In this document: one piece after another, positions 5,617 through 5,843 of the stretch | Layout: every line of letters starts with the position of its first letter | How positions within the stretch are numbered: position 1 is the stretch's first letter | Assembly: GCA_902773415.1 (NCBI GenBank) | Contig: CACYEE010000238.1 | Coordinates: 1 to 5,843 of the forward strand | Length of the DNA stretch: 5,843 nucleotides | Reading direction: 5' to 3' | Source of the DNA: an uncultured Actinomyces sp. | GTDB lineage: Bacteria > Actinomycetota > Actinomycetes > Actinomycetales > Actinomycetaceae | Notes under the pieces: model-generated | What the model saw: only the letters and a program-made list of their open reading frames with translations | The model's database searches: none | What the model was told of the DNA's origin: nothing | Position numbers and translations under genes: made by a program

Positions 5617-5736
5617 ATGCCGAACATCGACCCCTACCCGACCCGGAAGACTGCCACGCCAAGTCCCGCGTCGGCCGAGTCCGCAAACTCCGCGCCGAGC
5701 GCCGAGAGCGCGCCGAGCGCCGACACTCCGGCCTGA
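5617..5736 (+). CDS. Possible 39-residue Ser/Ala/Pro-rich peptide
   Basis: No family recognised. The start has one of the best ribosome binding sites in the window, AAGGAGG 5 bases before the ATG. The product begins MPNIDPYPTRKT and ends in a low-complexity tail with a 6-residue repeat (SAPSAE, SAPSAD) encoded by two copies of a 14-base unit 18 bases apart (5692-5705 and 5710-5723). It has no hydrophobic segment and no cysteine, so it is neither a membrane peptide nor a lanthipeptide-type precursor; it looks disordered and mildly acidic. An AT-rich promoter-like region lies upstream. It may be a genuine small protein or a translated leader; the composition could also arise by chance in GC-rich DNA. 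Confidence 0.5.
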   Translation: MPNIDPYPTRKTATPSPASAESANSAPSAESAPSADTPA

Positions 5737-5843
5737 CGAACCGCGCGCGGCGAATCGGCCTTGTTCTGCGCGACCAGCATTCGCACGAGAGGGGCGTTTC
5801 GCAAGGGCGTATCCGCCGCCGGGTGAGAAAAGGGGGACGGACC

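Overview
The window is very GC-rich and most codons end in G or C. Its gene content points to a high-GC actinobacterium (Actinomycetota): a dCTP deaminase of the mycobacterial/bifidobacterial type, a DUF4235-like small membrane protein, TANNNT-type -10 boxes, and terminator-like hairpins mostly without U-tracts. I cannot assign a genus.

Left part (1-2557, minus strand) is a thiamine import operon. Reading leftward it has a promoter, a TPP riboswitch (THI element), a long structured leader, a hairpin that buries the Shine-Dalgarno sequence, thiB (substrate-binding lipoprotein) and thiP (two-domain permease, cut by the left edge). The ATPase gene thiQ would be expected just outside the window. 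When thiamine pyrophosphate is plentiful the riboswitch should shut off ThiB translation, and through it the importer. The permease N-terminus has a frame problem at a run of five G (1040-1044).

Middle part (2583-3718, minus strand) holds a 104-residue two-helix membrane protein (DUF4235-like) and dcd, the dCTP deaminase that starts dUMP/dTTP synthesis. A strong GC hairpin lies between them. Divergent from dcd is a complete tRNA-Gly(CCC) gene with its own well-formed promoter.

The 425-base stretch 3968-4392 has no convincing protein gene. It is built from repeated modules: two identical 61-bp direct repeats 239 bp apart, each starting with a hairpin; a shared GC-rich linker; and, between them, a 12-bp-stem hairpin that looks like an intrinsic terminator read on the minus strand, although no minus-strand gene feeds it.

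Right part (4393-5843, plus strand) has an endonuclease/exonuclease/phosphatase-fold protein anchored by about three N-terminal membrane helices, then a 195-base gap, then a possible 39-residue Ser/Ala/Pro-rich peptide gene with a strong ribosome binding site. The last ~107 bases show no gene; a purine-rich stretch near 5827-5838 may be the ribosome binding site of a gene beyond the edge.

Most of the window is ordinary actinobacterial housekeeping. The points most worth a second look are the repeat/terminator cluster after the tRNA, the riboswitch leader architecture, the thiP N-terminal frame break and the small peptide. I see no sign of an undescribed multi-gene system.
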